Notes: generated by a model from the letters alone, not told the origin. Positions 7,627 to 16,569 are shown, counted from the stretch's first letter. The stretch: DNA of 53,609 nucleotides from Gammaproteobacteria bacterium (GCA_009692365.1 SHZJ01000024.1:1-53609); one strand, 5' to 3'. Made by a program: numbers and translations.

Positions 7627-9357
7627 TTAAGGCGCGGGCGTGGCGGGCGGCAGGCCAAACACCCACAGCACGCCGCCTTGGGGCACTTGGGTTTTGGTCC
7701 CATAGGCTTTATCGAGAAATTCTTGCTTGCGCTGGGCGTCGACGCCCCAGCCAGACTGCACGGCGATGTACTGCTGGCCGTCGATGGCGTAGCTGGTGGG
7801 CACGCCCACAACGCCCGAGTTGGTGCGCTGCTGCCACAAGACATCGCCGGTGTGGGCATCGAAGGCCCGGAAGTAGCGGTCGTTGGTGCCGCCGCTAAAC
7901 ACGAGGCCACCGGCGGTGGCGAGTACCGGCCCCCAGTTGTGCGATTTAAACGTCTTGGTCCACACTTTTTTGCCTGCCGCGAGATCCCAAGCCTGCAGTT
8001 CGCCAATGTGGTCTTTGCCCTCGGGGGTCGGGAAAACTTCTATGTTGGCCACGGGCAGGCCAATGTAGGGTTCGCCGGCCCGGTATTTCGCGGGCTCGCC
8101 CGCGAGGGCGCTGCACAGGTTTTCGTTCGCCGGGATGTATAAATAACCGGTCTGCGGACTGTAGGCGGAGGGGGGCCAATCCTTGCCGCCCCAAATGCTG
8201 GGGCAGAACTCCGTGCGCTGGCCGATGCGTGGCTTGTGCTGGGGGTCGTACTCGGGACGCCCGGTGAGGGGATCTAGGCGCGTAAAGACATTTTGCTTCA
8301 CGTAGGCTTGGGCTTCCACGAACCCAATGCCCTTGCTGGTGCGCTCTAGCATCCACAGATAACCATTGCGACCTTCGTGGATGAGGCTTTTGAGCGTCCG
8401 GCCGTTGCGCTGGATGTCGATCAACAACGGCGCTGCCACTTCGTCCCAGTCCCAAGAATCGTTCCAGTGATATTGGTGATGGCTGCGAATGGCGCCGGTA
8501 TTGACGTCGACGGCGATGACCGAGGTGGCGTAGAGGTTATCGCCGGTGCGTGCATCGCCCATCCAAGGGCCCGCGTTACCGGTGCCCCAGTAGCTTAATT
8601 GGGTGGCCGGGTCGTAGCTGCCGGTCACCCACACGGGCACGCCACCATGTTTCCCAGTGTCGCCGGGCCAAGTCTCACTGCCGGGCTCGCCGGGTGCGGG
8701 TACGGTGTAGGTTTTCCACAGGGCGTCGCCCGTTTTGGCATCGAAGGCTTGGATAAACCCACGCACGCCGAGTTCACCGCCGGAAGTGCCCACCATCACC
8801 CGGCCGTTGACCACCAGCGGGGCGAGCGTCATGTAATAGCCGTCGAGATAATTCTCAACCGGCTTTTCCCACAACACCTCGCCGGTGCGGGCGTCCAGCG
8901 CGACCAGAAAGGCGTCCACCGTGGCGAGATACACCCGGTCTTCGTAGAGCGCGACCCCCCGGTTGGTGGGATGCAGCTGAAATAAATCGTCGGGTAGTTG
9001 GCGTTGATAACGCCATTGCAGGTCGCCGGTGCGGGCGTCCAGCGCCAATATCTGATTGCGGGGCGTGGTGATAAACATCATGCCGTCGTTAACCAGCGGC
9101 GGCGCTTGGTGGGCTTCTTCCACCCCGGTCGAGAAACTCCATAACGGCACGAGCTGGCGCACATTGCGGGTGTTGATGGTCGCGAGCGGACTATAGCCCT
9201 GCGAGTCATAGGTGCGGCGATACATCAGCCAGTTGTCGGGTTCTGGGGCTTCCAGCCGCGCTTGGGTGACCGACCGGTAAGGCAAGGTGGGGTTGGCGCA
9301 CAGCCCGAGCGTTGGGATTAGGGCCAGGCAAAAAAAACTCGTGAGTAGGCGTTGCAT
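7627..9357 (-). CDS. PQQ-dependent (quinoprotein) alcohol dehydrogenase
   Basis: A 576-residue periplasmic quinoprotein with a Sec signal peptide (about residues 1-20) and repeated eight-bladed propeller motifs (LDARTGDLQW, LDARTGEVLW, FDAKTGDALW, FDAHTGDVLW). Metal and PQQ-site residues expected for the methanol/ethanol dehydrogenase family are present: Glu195 in GGELGVRG, Asn261 in WGTGNAGPW, and catalytic Asp303 in W-D-W-D-E. Asp305, two residues after the catalytic Asp, is the position that marks lanthanide-dependent (XoxF/PedH-type) enzymes. The vicinal Cys-Cys that normally precedes NRG is replaced by HPTNRG. It would oxidise an alcohol or aldehyde and pass electrons outward. It is the last gene after a Rieske protein (10-base gap), not a cytochrome c. 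Confidence 0.9.
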   Translation of the reverse strand: MQRLLTSFFCLALIPTLGLCANPTLPYRSVTQARLEAPEPDNWLMYRRTYDSQGYSPLATINTRNVRQLVPLWSFSTGVEEAHQAPPLVNDGMMFITTPRNQILALDARTGDLQWRYQRQLPDDLFQLHPTNRGVALYEDRVYLATVDAFLVALDARTGEVLWEKPVENYLDGYYMTLAPLVVNGRVMVGTSGGELGVRGFIQAFDAKTGDALWKTYTVPAPGEPGSETWPGDTGKHGGVPVWVTGSYDPATQLSYWGTGNAGPWMGDARTGDNLYATSVIAVDVNTGAIRSHHQYHWNDSWDWDEVAAPLLIDIQRNGRTLKSLIHEGRNGYLWMLERTSKGIGFVEAQAYVKQNVFTRLDPLTGRPEYDPQHKPRIGQRTEFCPSIWGGKDWPPSAYSPQTGYLYIPANENLCSALAGEPAKYRAGEPYIGLPVANIEVFPTPEGKDHIGELQAWDLAAGKKVWTKTFKSHNWGPVLATAGGLVFSGGTNDRYFRAFDAHTGDVLWQQRTNSGVVGVPTSYAIDGQQYIAVQSGWGVDAQRKQEFLDKAYGTKTQVPQGGVLWVFGLPPATPAP

Positions 9358-9367
9358 CAGTCAGTCC

Positions 9368-9934
9368 TCAAGCGCTTTTAGCGCCAATTTTGCCCCTAAA
9401 GACGCCTGCCACCAGTAGGCGTCCGTGCTGAATTTTAAGGGGTAGGGCGGGTAACGGCCGGGCCGCCGGACCCGCGATCCACGCACCGGCACGGGCGGGA
9501 TCAAAACGTGACGCATGACACGGGCACAAAAACTGCCGGGCAGTTGCATCCCACTCTGAAACGCTGCAGCCCGCATGCGTGCAGGTGCCTGCATAGGCCA
9601 CGATGCCATCGGCGGCGCAGCGGCGGGTGGCGGCGTCTAGTTGGTCCACGCTGAGCCGCAGGATGAGGATTTGATTCAAACGCGAGCGCTCGCGCACCGT
9701 CTTGCCCGTGAGGTCGCTAGGATAAACCACCAGCGGCGGCGCATTGAGAACGAGGTCTTCGGGGGTGACCACGCGGGGCCGTTCGTCCCAAGAGGGGAGG
9801 GCGAGGGCGTCGTCCGGCGCGGGCTGGCCGGGACCCGCCGCCCGCGCTGCGGGCGGGCGCAGTGCACACAAGGTTAGCGCGCTAGCCAGACCCACTAGCG
9901 CAGCGCGGCGGTCAGAGTCCGGCGGCTTTACCAC
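9368..9934 (-). CDS. Exported Rieske [2Fe-2S] protein
   Basis: A 188-residue protein with a Tat-like N terminus (SDRRAALVG, then a hydrophobic stretch ending AARA) and a complete Rieske centre. Box 1 is C118-T-H120-A-G-C123; box 2 is C137-P-C139-H140-A-S. Cys118/His120/Cys137/His140 would ligate iron, and Cys123/Cys139 would form the disulfide typical of high-potential bc1-type Rieske proteins. No cytochrome b or c1 genes accompany it. Its GTG start abuts the TGA of the upstream hotdog gene, implying coupled translation. It precedes the PQQ dehydrogenase by 10 bases. I infer that it is the periplasmic electron acceptor of that dehydrogenase or of a linked oxidase. ATG-less start makes the exact N terminus slightly uncertain. 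Confidence 0.88.
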   Translation of the reverse strand: MVKPPDSDRRAALVGLASALTLCALRPPAARAAGPGQPAPDDALALPSWDERPRVVTPEDLVLNAPPLVVYPSDLTGKTVRERSRLNQILILRLSVDQLDAATRRCAADGIVAYAGTCTHAGCSVSEWDATARQFLCPCHASRFDPARAGAWIAGPAARPLPALPLKIQHGRLLVAGVFRGKIGAKSA

Positions 9935-10408
9935 TCAGGCTGCGCGTAGTTTGATCATGCGCGAGGGCGTGAAAAGCAGGACCAATTCGCCACGCTGGTT
10001 GCGTACTTCATTGCGCGTCGTCACCACGCCGCGGTCGCCGCGCGCGGTCAAGCGGGCCGCGGTGACTTCCACCCACACCTCCAGCGTGTCGCCCACGAAT
10101 ACCGGGGCTTTGACCTCGATGTTGCCGCCGAGGAACGCCATGCCCGTGCCACTGAGCGCGCCGCTAGCGAGCACCAGGCCCTCGGCCAGCGACAGCGTGA
10201 GCGCACCGGGAATAACGCGGCCGGCAAAGCCGAGTTCGCGCGCCACTTCTGCGTCCATGAACAGGCTTTCGTTGAATCCGCAGGTGGTCACGAAGCTCAT
10301 GAGCTCGAATTCGGTGACGCTACGACGCTGGGTGCGCCACCGCAGACCCACCGGTTGCTGGGCGAAGTCCTGTGCTTGGTCGAGCAACGCGGGTCTTGAA
10401 TCGGACAT
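9935..10408 (-). CDS. MaoC/hotdog-fold protein lacking the hydratase motif
   Basis: A 157-residue single hotdog domain: strand-helix region ending FAGRVIPGALTLSLAEGLVLASG, then FLGGNIEVKAPVFVGDTLEVWVEV, the usual MaoC pattern. The catalytic Asp-x-x-Asn-Pro-x-His segment is replaced by CGFNESLFMD, so the family's hydratase His is not evident. It may bind an acyl thioester or work with a partner. ATG at 10408 (MSDSRPALL) is chosen over the upstream in-frame start at 10525, which lies inside the preceding gene. Its stop touches the GTG of the Rieske gene, so the two are probably co-translated with the PQQ dehydrogenase. Confidence 0.78.
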   Translation of the reverse strand: MSDSRPALLDQAQDFAQQPVGLRWRTQRRSVTEFELMSFVTTCGFNESLFMDAEVARELGFAGRVIPGALTLSLAEGLVLASGALSGTGMAFLGGNIEVKAPVFVGDTLEVWVEVTAARLTARGDRGVVTTRNEVRNQRGELVLLFTPSRMIKLRAA

Positions 10409-10484
10409 TGTAGGATCTCGCAATGAGGTGGTGGGTAATGCTAACCGACCGTTTCCGGCTGGGGTGTTTAGTGCGGCGCGATGC

Positions 10485-11144
10485 CTAGTTGAGGCGGGCA
10501 ACCAGCCAACGCCCGATGTCGGCAATCTGGGCCGGACACACGGCGTGTTCCATGGGGTAGGTTTGGTAGTTCACGGGATAACCGCGCGCGCGCAAATTCT
10601 CGGCGCTGCGTTGGCCAAAGCTTTCTTTGACCATTGGGTCGTGGCTGCCGTGATGGATTTCGATGGGTAAATCGGCGTTCGCCGGATGCCCGATGAGGCT
10701 GTTGGCCGTCGCGAAATAAGTGGACAGCGCCAGTAACCCGGCCAGCCGTTGCGGATAGGTCAGCGCGGCCTCAAAGCCCACCGCCCCACCCTGCGAGAAG
10801 CCTGCGATGACGATGCGCTGGGCCGCGATGCCGCTGGCAATTTCTCGATCGATGAGTGCCTGCACGCGGCTGGCCGACTGGCGCAGCTGAACTTCATCTG
10901 CTTTGCGTTCGAGATCCATGGCCTTGATGTCGTACCAAGCAGGCATCACATAGCCTTGGTTGATCGTGACCGGAATGGCGGGTGCATGGGGAAACACGAA
11001 CCGGACGCCGTGGCCGCGCGGCAGCCCCAACTCGGGCACGATAGGCTCGAAATCGTGGCCATTCGCGCCCAACCCGTGCAGCCAAATGACCGCCGCATCC
11101 GGGGTCCGGGTGGGATTGATCTCAACGCTGGGAAGTAGGCTCAT
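10485..11144 (-). CDS. Carboxylesterase/phospholipase-type serine hydrolase
   Basis: A 219-residue alpha/beta hydrolase of the carboxylesterase (EstB/acyl-protein thioesterase-like) family. The signature WLHGLGANGHDF is at the N terminus, nucleophile Ser117 is in GFSQGG, the acid residue is in HGSHDPMV, and the His is in MEHAV. No signal peptide, so it is cytoplasmic. It would cleave short acyl or carboxylic esters. ATG at 11144 starts at the family N terminus; the longer frame to 11204 adds unconserved residues. It lies 85 bases after the flavin monooxygenase gene and 76 bases before the hotdog gene on the same strand, so it probably shares a transcript. Confidence 0.88.
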   Translation of the reverse strand: MSLLPSVEINPTRTPDAAVIWLHGLGANGHDFEPIVPELGLPRGHGVRFVFPHAPAIPVTINQGYVMPAWYDIKAMDLERKADEVQLRQSASRVQALIDREIASGIAAQRIVIAGFSQGGAVGFEAALTYPQRLAGLLALSTYFATANSLIGHPANADLPIEIHHGSHDPMVKESFGQRSAENLRARGYPVNYQTYPMEHAVCPAQIADIGRWLVARLN

Positions 11145-11229
11145 AAAATAAAATCCGGCGCTTGCGGTAACGGGGCGCCAAGCTAAGGCCCCGGCTCGTG
11201 CCACCGGGGCGTCAGCTTACGCGGGTTGC

Positions 11230-12243
11230 TTAAAGGTAGGGAATGACCTCATAGCCAAAGCGGCGGATGTCATCCAGCGCTTCGGGCTGGTCGGGTTTGC
11301 CGAGTTGGCGCATGCGGACCATGAGGTAGTCGGGTTGGATGACGTCCTGCCATTTTTTGAGCTGCTCCAGGCACTGCTTGGGCGAGCCCGCGATGAGGCG
11401 GTCTTCGGCGACCATCTCGAAGCTGAGTTGGTCCGAGGATTTGACGTGCTCGAGGTATTTATCCGGGTAGTAGGCGCCAAAGCTGTGGTACCAGCGATGG
11501 GTGTCCATGGTGGCGCCGTTTTTGTCGAGACAGGCCTGCCAGTCTTTGCCGATCACGCAGTCGCGCATCAGGCACACAAACGACTTGCGGCCGGCAGCGT
11601 GGGCGGCGGCCCGGTATTGGTCGGTGAACTGCTTGATGACCGGCAGCGACTGGATGGGATCGGCAATCCAGCCATCGGCCAGGCGACCGGCGCGCGCGAT
11701 GCCTTCGGGGACCCAACCGGCGAGCCAGATGGGGGGGCCGCCATGCTGATAAGTGCGCGGGGTAACGCGCACGTTTTCAATTTTGTGATATTTGCTGGGG
11801 TGGCTGAACGGTTCGCCCGACCACGCCTTGCGCAGCACTTCGACGACTTCTTCGGTGCGCCCCACGCGCTGTTTGCTGTTCACGCCGAACTGCGCAAAGT
11901 CGTTGGGCTGATAGGCGATGCCGGCGGCGGTGATAAAGCGGCCTTTGGTCGCTTGGTCGACCACCGCGATGTCTTCGGCTAGGCGCACGGGATGGTAGAG
12001 CGGCGCCAGCAGCACGCAGGTGCCCACTTTAATGCGCTTGGTACGAACCCCCACCATGCCGGCCATCAGCACCGGTGAGGGCAGGTAGGCGTCGTCTTGC
12101 TGGTGGTGTTCGGTAAAGAAAAAACCATCAAAGCCGACGTCTTCACAGACTTGCGCCTGCTCCATGACTTCGTCGATCAGGCGCGCAACGTGCTCGCCCT
12201 TCGGGGGGTCTTGGGTACAGGGAAAATAGCCAACTGGTAGCAT
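11230..12243 (-). CDS. LLM-class flavin-dependent monooxygenase
   Basis: A 337-residue luciferase-like monooxygenase. Typical elements are EDVGFDGFFFTEHHQQ near residue 38, VGTCVLLAPLYHPVRLAEDIAVVD (strand-helix after the active site), RFITAAGIAYQPNDFAQFGV and the late GSPKQCLEQL helix. Members use FMNH2 or F420 to oxidise aldehydes, sulfonates, ketones or terpenoids. A strong AAAGGAGAG precedes the ATG at 12243. It sits in a minus-strand run with an esterase, hotdog and Rieske/PQQ genes. A Baeyer-Villiger-type product would be an ester, which the adjacent esterase could cleave; that link is inference. Confidence 0.88.
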   Translation of the reverse strand: MLPVGYFPCTQDPPKGEHVARLIDEVMEQAQVCEDVGFDGFFFTEHHQQDDAYLPSPVLMAGMVGVRTKRIKVGTCVLLAPLYHPVRLAEDIAVVDQATKGRFITAAGIAYQPNDFAQFGVNSKQRVGRTEEVVEVLRKAWSGEPFSHPSKYHKIENVRVTPRTYQHGGPPIWLAGWVPEGIARAGRLADGWIADPIQSLPVIKQFTDQYRAAAHAAGRKSFVCLMRDCVIGKDWQACLDKNGATMDTHRWYHSFGAYYPDKYLEHVKSSDQLSFEMVAEDRLIAGSPKQCLEQLKKWQDVIQPDYLMVRMRQLGKPDQPEALDDIRRFGYEVIPYL

Positions 12244-12383
12244 CGCCTCTCTCCTTTGAGCTTATATTTTTCGGGCGCGGACGGTGCGCAGTGTAGCGCC
12301 TAGGCGCGTGGGCTTCGACCCTTGGCAGGGCGCGCCGGTCGGCGTTTAGGGAACGCGATTAAAATGGGCTGCGGCCGGGGCGC

Positions 12384-13223
12384 TCAGCCGACCACTTGCT
12401 GCTGCAGGAACGGGATGAGCCACTCCGCCACGGCCGTCGGATTGTCCGCGTAGGGGAAGTGTCCACTGTCGTCCAGCATCACCACCCGGGCGCGCGCAAA
12501 GGTTTCGCATTGGCGTTGCGCCAGCGTTGCGGGGAGATAGATATCGGCCCGTCCCCAGATCACCAGGGCCGGCAGATTGAGCGGCCGCAGCGCGGCACTC
12601 ACTTGCTGGGAATAAGCCTCGATGTCGCTGGTGGCGCGGTAGAGCTTGAGCACCGCGCGGCGGGTGCCGGCGTCGAAATCCCGATACATGCGCGCCACAA
12701 ATTCCCGCGGCAGGCCGCGCGGGTTGCCCAGCCCCAGCAATAGCCGAAAGCCAAGGCGGGTAGTGGTGGCCATCATCAGTTCGCCCACCAGCGGCGTGCG
12801 CCACAAGCGCGCCATGAAATGCCAGCGATAGCCCGGCAAAACACCGGTATTGATGAGGGTAACCGAGGCGACCCGCGTGGGATTGAGCGCCGCCCACCAC
12901 AAACCCCACGGGCCACCAAAATCGTGGAGTACCAAATGCACCCGGGTGATTTGCAGTGCGTCCAGCAGCGCGTGGAGATGTTGCGCGTAGCCGCCCAGCG
13001 TGTAGTCAAACGTGGGGGGCTTATCAGCCCCGCCAAAGCCCGGCAGGTCGGGCGCGATGGCACGCATCAAACCGCCCACTTCGCCCACCAGCGCGCGCCA
13101 GTCCTCACCAGCGCCGGGATTGCCATGGACGAAGACCGCCGCGGTGGCGCCATCGCCGGCCTCAAGGTAGGGTGTTGCCACCCCCGCGATGCGCAGCTGC
13201 TGTTGCTTAACGAGGGCTAGCAC
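12384..13223 (-). CDS. Alpha/beta hydrolase with Asp nucleophile (haloalkane dehalogenase-like)
   Basis: The 279-residue product has the haloalkane dehalogenase/epoxide hydrolase pattern: FVHGNPGAGEDWR (oxyanion region, residues 32-43), nucleophile Asp101 in LHDFGGPWG, and His near 253 in DSGHFPYADNP. Asp instead of Ser in the nucleophile elbow argues for a dehalogenase or epoxide hydrolase over an esterase. The start is GTG at 13223, only 4 bases beyond the TGA of the permease gene, so it is likely translationally coupled to it. No ribosome binding site is evident. Exact substrate unknown. Confidence 0.82.
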   Translation of the reverse strand: MLALVKQQQLRIAGVATPYLEAGDGATAAVFVHGNPGAGEDWRALVGEVGGLMRAIAPDLPGFGGADKPPTFDYTLGGYAQHLHALLDALQITRVHLVLHDFGGPWGLWWAALNPTRVASVTLINTGVLPGYRWHFMARLWRTPLVGELMMATTTRLGFRLLLGLGNPRGLPREFVARMYRDFDAGTRRAVLKLYRATSDIEAYSQQVSAALRPLNLPALVIWGRADIYLPATLAQRQCETFARARVVMLDDSGHFPYADNPTAVAEWLIPFLQQQVVG

Positions 13224-13229
13224 TGGCGT

Positions 13230-14639
13230 TCAGCGCGATTGCGCGGCCAACACGCTATGACGCATCGCATAGCCAAAATAGAAACCAATGCCGATGACCA
13301 GCCAGATCAGGAAGCGCAACCAAGTATCCAAGGGCAGGAAAGCCATCAGTGCTCCGCACGACAGCGTCCCCAAGAGCGGAATGAGCGGGCTCCACGGCAT
13401 TTTGAACGGACGCGGCAGCGTAGGTTGCGTCCGGCGCAACATGATGACGCCCAAACACACCATCACAAAGGCGAACAGCGTGCCGATGTTGACCAACTCG
13501 GCCAGTTTCTCCAGCGGGATAAAACCCGCAAATAGCGCACAGAACACGCCAACGAAGACGATCGTGAAGACCGGGGTTTGGGTGCGTTCATTCAGCCGGC
13601 CAAAAGCGGCCGGTAGCATGCCGTCGCGCGCCATCGCAAACATGATGCGCGTCAGCCCGTAGTAGAGCACCAGCATCACCGTGATGAGGCCCGCAATGAC
13701 GCCCGCCGCCACCATGCCCGACGCCCAGCGATGGCCGAGCAGTTCCAGCGCGTGCGCGACCGGTGAGGAGACGTTGAGTTCCTTGTAGCTCACCACGCCC
13801 GTGAGCACGGCGGCGACCAAAATGTAGACCACCGTGCAGAACACCAGCGAACTGAGGATGCCGATGGGTAAATCGCGTTGCGGGTTTTTGGCTTCTTCGG
13901 CGGCGGTCGTCACCGCATCAAAGCCAATATAAGCAAAGAAGACCAGCGAGGCCCCGGCGAGCACGCCGTGGGTTTCGCCATCTGCGGCACGCGTAAACCA
14001 GCCAAAGGGCATGAAGGGTGACCAATTAGCCACGTCCACATTGCCCGTTGCGGCGATGAGAAACACCCCGATGGTGATGAGTTTGATGGTGACCATGATC
14101 GCATTGAGCCGCGCAGATTCTTTTACCCCCACGATCAGCAGGCCCATCAAGAGCAAGATCACCAGCATCGCCGGTAGGTTCATCAGCCCGCCGTTGCTCG
14201 GCTGGGTGGTCAGCGCCAGGGGTAAATCCAGCCCCAAGGCGTGCAGCGCATTGCCGAAATAGCCGGACCAGCCGTTGGCCACCGCGGCCACCGACATGCC
14301 GTATTCCAGCAGCAGGTTCCAACCGATGAGAAAGGCGGCGAATTCGCCAAACGCCGCGTAGCTGTAGCCGTAGGCGCTGCCGCAGCCGCCCAGACTGGCC
14401 GCCAGTTCCGCGTAGGACAGCGCGGCGAAGGCACAGGCCACGCCCGCGATCACGAAAGACAAAATGACGGCGGGGCCGGCTTGGGTGGCGGCGGCCACCC
14501 CGGTGAGGACAAAAATACCGGTGCCGATGATGGCGCCGATGCCTAACAAGGCGAGGTCAAACGCGGAGAGGCAGCGGTTCAAGCCACTCTGCGCGTATTC
14601 TTCGTGGCGATGGGTGCGGGTTTGCAACAGCTGGTTCAC
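13230..14639 (-). CDS. APC-superfamily amino acid permease
   Basis: A 469-residue inner-membrane transporter with about 12 hydrophobic segments. The first transmembrane helix carries the APC signature IGAIIGTGIFVLTG, and FDAVTTAAEEAKNPQRDLP is the conserved loop of cationic/neutral amino acid transporters of the YfnA/CAT type. It would import amino acids or related amines with a cation. The GTG start at 14639 is preceded by GAGGATC. It is the first gene of the minus-strand run and is divergent from the acyl-CoA ligase gene across a 180-base promoter region. Confidence 0.9.
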   Translation of the reverse strand: MNQLLQTRTHRHEEYAQSGLNRCLSAFDLALLGIGAIIGTGIFVLTGVAAATQAGPAVILSFVIAGVACAFAALSYAELAASLGGCGSAYGYSYAAFGEFAAFLIGWNLLLEYGMSVAAVANGWSGYFGNALHALGLDLPLALTTQPSNGGLMNLPAMLVILLLMGLLIVGVKESARLNAIMVTIKLITIGVFLIAATGNVDVANWSPFMPFGWFTRAADGETHGVLAGASLVFFAYIGFDAVTTAAEEAKNPQRDLPIGILSSLVFCTVVYILVAAVLTGVVSYKELNVSSPVAHALELLGHRWASGMVAAGVIAGLITVMLVLYYGLTRIMFAMARDGMLPAAFGRLNERTQTPVFTIVFVGVFCALFAGFIPLEKLAELVNIGTLFAFVMVCLGVIMLRRTQPTLPRPFKMPWSPLIPLLGTLSCGALMAFLPLDTWLRFLIWLVIGIGFYFGYAMRHSVLAAQSR

Positions 14640-14821
14640 GGCCGATCCTCAAAACGATTGGGCTCAGTGTAGGGAAGTCTCCGGGCAGGTGAAATAAGGA
14701 AGCCCGCAAAGCCTGAGGGGCGGCCCGGCGCGATCCGCGAACTGGCCGGCTGCTCGCTCGTCCGCGGCCCGGCCGTGCAACCTGTACACTCGGCAGCAAT
14801 TTTTCAGCGGCTTGGGTGCTC
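14640..14821. promoter_or_regulatory. Divergent promoter region, permease and acyl-CoA ligase
   Basis: This gap must serve two divergent genes. TACACT at about 14784 with an upstream GTGCAA is a weak sigma70-like candidate for the ligase. No palindromic operator is obvious. Confidence 0.3.
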
Positions 14822-16366
14822 ATGAACCACAGGCATCTCACGCAAGCACCCACTCGCGGTGCCCTGCTCAAGGGCAACCGCGCGGCACTGCATTGCGGCG
14901 GGCGCGCCCTCAGCTGGACGCAATTTGCGCAGCGCATTGCGAGCCTGGCCGGGGTCTTGCAGGATTTCGGCGTGGTGGCCGGCACCCCGGTCGCCATGCT
15001 GGCCGAGGCCGGCATTGAGTACTTCGACTACCACTACGCCGTGCCCTGGGCACGGTGGGGTGATGGTGCCGCTCAACACCCGGCTATCGGACGCCGAACT
15101 GCGCTACATTTTGGACCACGCAGCGGTCGAGATTTTAATCTGCAGCAGCGAATACGCTGAGCGCCTGGCCGCGCTGCGGGCCGGTGCACCGGGGTTGCGG
15201 GTGGTGAGCGGCATCGGCATCGCCACGCTGGAACACGACTACGACCGCCTGCTCGCGGCCCGCGCGCCGGTGCCCGATGCGCGGCGGGGGGCGAGGATTT
15301 GCTGGCCATCATCTACACCGGCGGCACCACGGGCCAACCCAAAGGCGTGGCCACCAGCCACGCCAACATCGTGGCCAATACCTTGGCCGCGATCCCCAAT
15401 ATGGAATTCGGTGAGGACATGGTGTACCTCCATTCCACACCGGTTTTCCAGACCGCCGGGATTGCGCGTATTTACGGCACGGTGACCGCCATGGGGCACG
15501 GCATCATTCTGCCGCGCTTCGATGCGGGTGCGGTGCTGGATGCCGTCGCGCGGCATCGCGTGACGCACTTGCTGTTGGTGCCAACGATGATCAACCGGCT
15601 CTTGAATCACCCCGCGTTTCAGGCGACCGATTTTTCCAGCGTGACCAATATCGCCTACGGTGCCTCGATCACGCCCGACGCGCTGCTGCGCCGGGCGCTC
15701 GCTTGCTTGCCCAAGGTGCGCTTTACGCAATCCTATGGCATGACCGAGCTGTCGCCCTCGGCGGCCTACTTATTGCCGAAGTACCACGTGCTGGAGGGCC
15801 CTAACGCGGGCCGGATCAAATCGCTCGGCCAAGCCATCCATACGGCGGAAATTCGCATTGCCGATGAGAGCGACGCCGAAGTGCCGCGCGGTGCGGTGGG
15901 TGCAATACAGGTGCGCGGGCCGATGGTCATGCAGGGTTACTGGAAAAACCCGGAGCTGACCGCGCACACCCTGCGCGGGGGCTGGATGCACACCGGGGAC
16001 GCGGCCTATATGGACGCTGAGGGCTTTATTTTTTTGGTCGACCGCCTGAAAGACAGGATGATCTCGGGGGGCGAGAACGTGTATTCGGGGGAGGTCGAGA
16101 ACGCGCTGCATGAGCATGTTGGCGTGCGGGAATGTGCTGTCATCGGCCTGCCGCACGAAGATTTAGGGGAGGAGGTGCACGCGATCGTGGTCGCGCACGA
16201 GGGCGTCACGCTGCGCGTAGAGGAATTGCTGGCCCACTGTCGAGGCCTCATCGCGGGCTATAAATGTCCCCGCACCATTGAACTGCGGCACGCGGCCCTG
16301 CCGCTGTCCGGCACCAATAAAATGCTCAAGCGGCAGCTGCGCGACAAGGCGTTGGGGCAGCGCTAA
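14822..16366 (+). pseudogene. Acyl-CoA synthetase (AMP-dependent), two compensating frameshifts
   Basis: Joined across three segments, this is a 514-residue class I adenylate-forming enzyme. Frame A covers 14822-15052 (through YAVPWA). One extra base at about 15053 shifts to frame B (GGVMVPLNTRLSDAEL). At the six-G run 15286-15291 one missing base returns it to frame A (EDLLAIIYTGG), which then stays open to 16366. All catalytic parts lie after the second shift: P-loop YTGGTTGQPKG, YGMTE, hinge VDRLKDRMISGGENV, and the C-terminal Lys in TNKMLKRQLRD. The intact enzyme would activate a carboxylic acid as CoA thioester, suiting the catabolic neighbours. As written the gene cannot make the full protein. 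The flanking conservation is so good that either a very recent mutation pair or sequencing error is likely. Confidence 0.85.
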
Positions 16367-16569
16367 ATGCCACGGCTTGGGGTTTGCGGTTCGTGTGTTG
16401 CGGTGCGTCGGGCGACTGAACCGGCACCCCGCCCGGCGGCGTAACCCAGGGGAACAGATTCACCTTTGGCGCGAGCTGCGCTCACGACATAGGGTATCCT
16501 TGCGCGGTCCCGAGCAGGCTTCGGCCCGCGCCGGTCGACATTCGGTCTACGACACACTAGGAGTTTTCG

